This document shows positions 13,614 to 13,634 of a stretch of DNA of 13,634 nucleotides, one piece after another. The notes below the pieces were generated by a model. The model saw nothing but the letters and a program-made list of their open reading frames with translations. It was not told the DNA's origin and searched no databases. Source of the DNA: JBEINZ01 sp040377825 (GTDB lineage: Bacteria; Pseudomonadota; Alphaproteobacteria; Rhizobiales; Ancalomicrobiaceae). Made by a program: the position numbers and the translations under genes. The stretch is taken from the NCBI GenBank assembly GCA_040377825.1, contig JBEINZ010000057.1, positions 1 to 13,634 of the forward strand, written 5' to 3'. Position 1 is the stretch's first letter, and the number at the start of each line of letters is the position of its first letter.

Positions 13614-13633
13614 GTGCTGGCAGACGCCAGTAC
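13614..13633. other. Hairpin at the right window edge
   Basis: GTGCTGGC (13614-13621) pairs with GCCAGTAC (13626-13633), loop AGAC, eight pairs with one G-T. It lies 35 bases after the phosphatase stop. It could be the terminator of the preceding operon, but the window ends before any T-tract could be seen; an operator of the next gene is equally possible. Confidence 0.35.
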
Positions 13634-13634
13634 C

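Overview
The window is GC-rich bacterial chromosome, densely coding on both strands. Protein content points to an alphaproteobacterium of the order Hyphomicrobiales (Rhizobiales): a TIGR02301-type protein beside a Nudix hydrolase, a stand-alone dihydroorotase-like protein with the 'DTQVHFREPG' metal motif, a secreted protein ending in a 'GIGPDGTWHYF' tail, and a YgfZ / HD-nucleotidase / tyrosine-phosphatase run. The genus cannot be fixed from the sequence. No mobile element, CRISPR array, tRNA, rRNA or phage gene was seen.

Layout. Bases 1-439 (-) hold the N-terminal third or so of chorismate synthase (aroC), cut by the window edge. A divergent pair follows on the + strand: a cysteine-rich putative lipoprotein (630-1097) and a class I SAM methyltransferase (1142-1855). 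Convergent to it are a histidine phosphatase (1865-2461, -) and a proline iminopeptidase-like alpha/beta hydrolase (2606-3568, -). A divergent spacer separates the latter from a dihydroorotase-family amidohydrolase (3693-5039, +), whose stop codon overlaps that of a convergent secreted protein of unknown function (5036-5656, -). Then come a small helical protein (5983-6249, -) preceded by an AT-rich regulatory-looking spacer (6250-6461), a TIGR02301 protein (6462-6890, -), a Nudix hydrolase (6956-7396, -) and an unknown helical protein (7448-8065, -). On the + strand lies a YedK/HMCES abasic-site crosslinking protein (8152-8925), convergent with a long FAD-linked D-2-hydroxyacid dehydrogenase (8962-10389, -). 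The right end is a co-directional + run: fabI (10605), ygfZ (11533), a YfbR-like HD nucleotidase (12422) and a tyrosine-phosphatase-like protein (13057-13578).

How the genes fit together. Most are housekeeping or nucleotide/genome-maintenance genes: aromatic amino-acid synthesis (aroC), fatty-acid synthesis (fabI), Fe-S maturation (ygfZ), nucleotide clean-up (Nudix, YfbR-like HD protein, possibly the dihydroorotase paralogue) and abasic-site protection (YedK). As I recall it, aroC, a histidine phosphatase and fabI often lie close together in Rhizobiales; here all three are present but spread over about 10 kb with other genes between them.

I do not see a clear new multi-gene system. The points most worth a second look are: a C-terminal sliding-clamp-like pentapeptide on YedK; the His-to-Gln change in the metal motif of the dihydroorotase-like protein; the TTAA-rich spacer with inverted repeats upstream of the 88-residue protein; and the paired direct repeat upstream of fabI.
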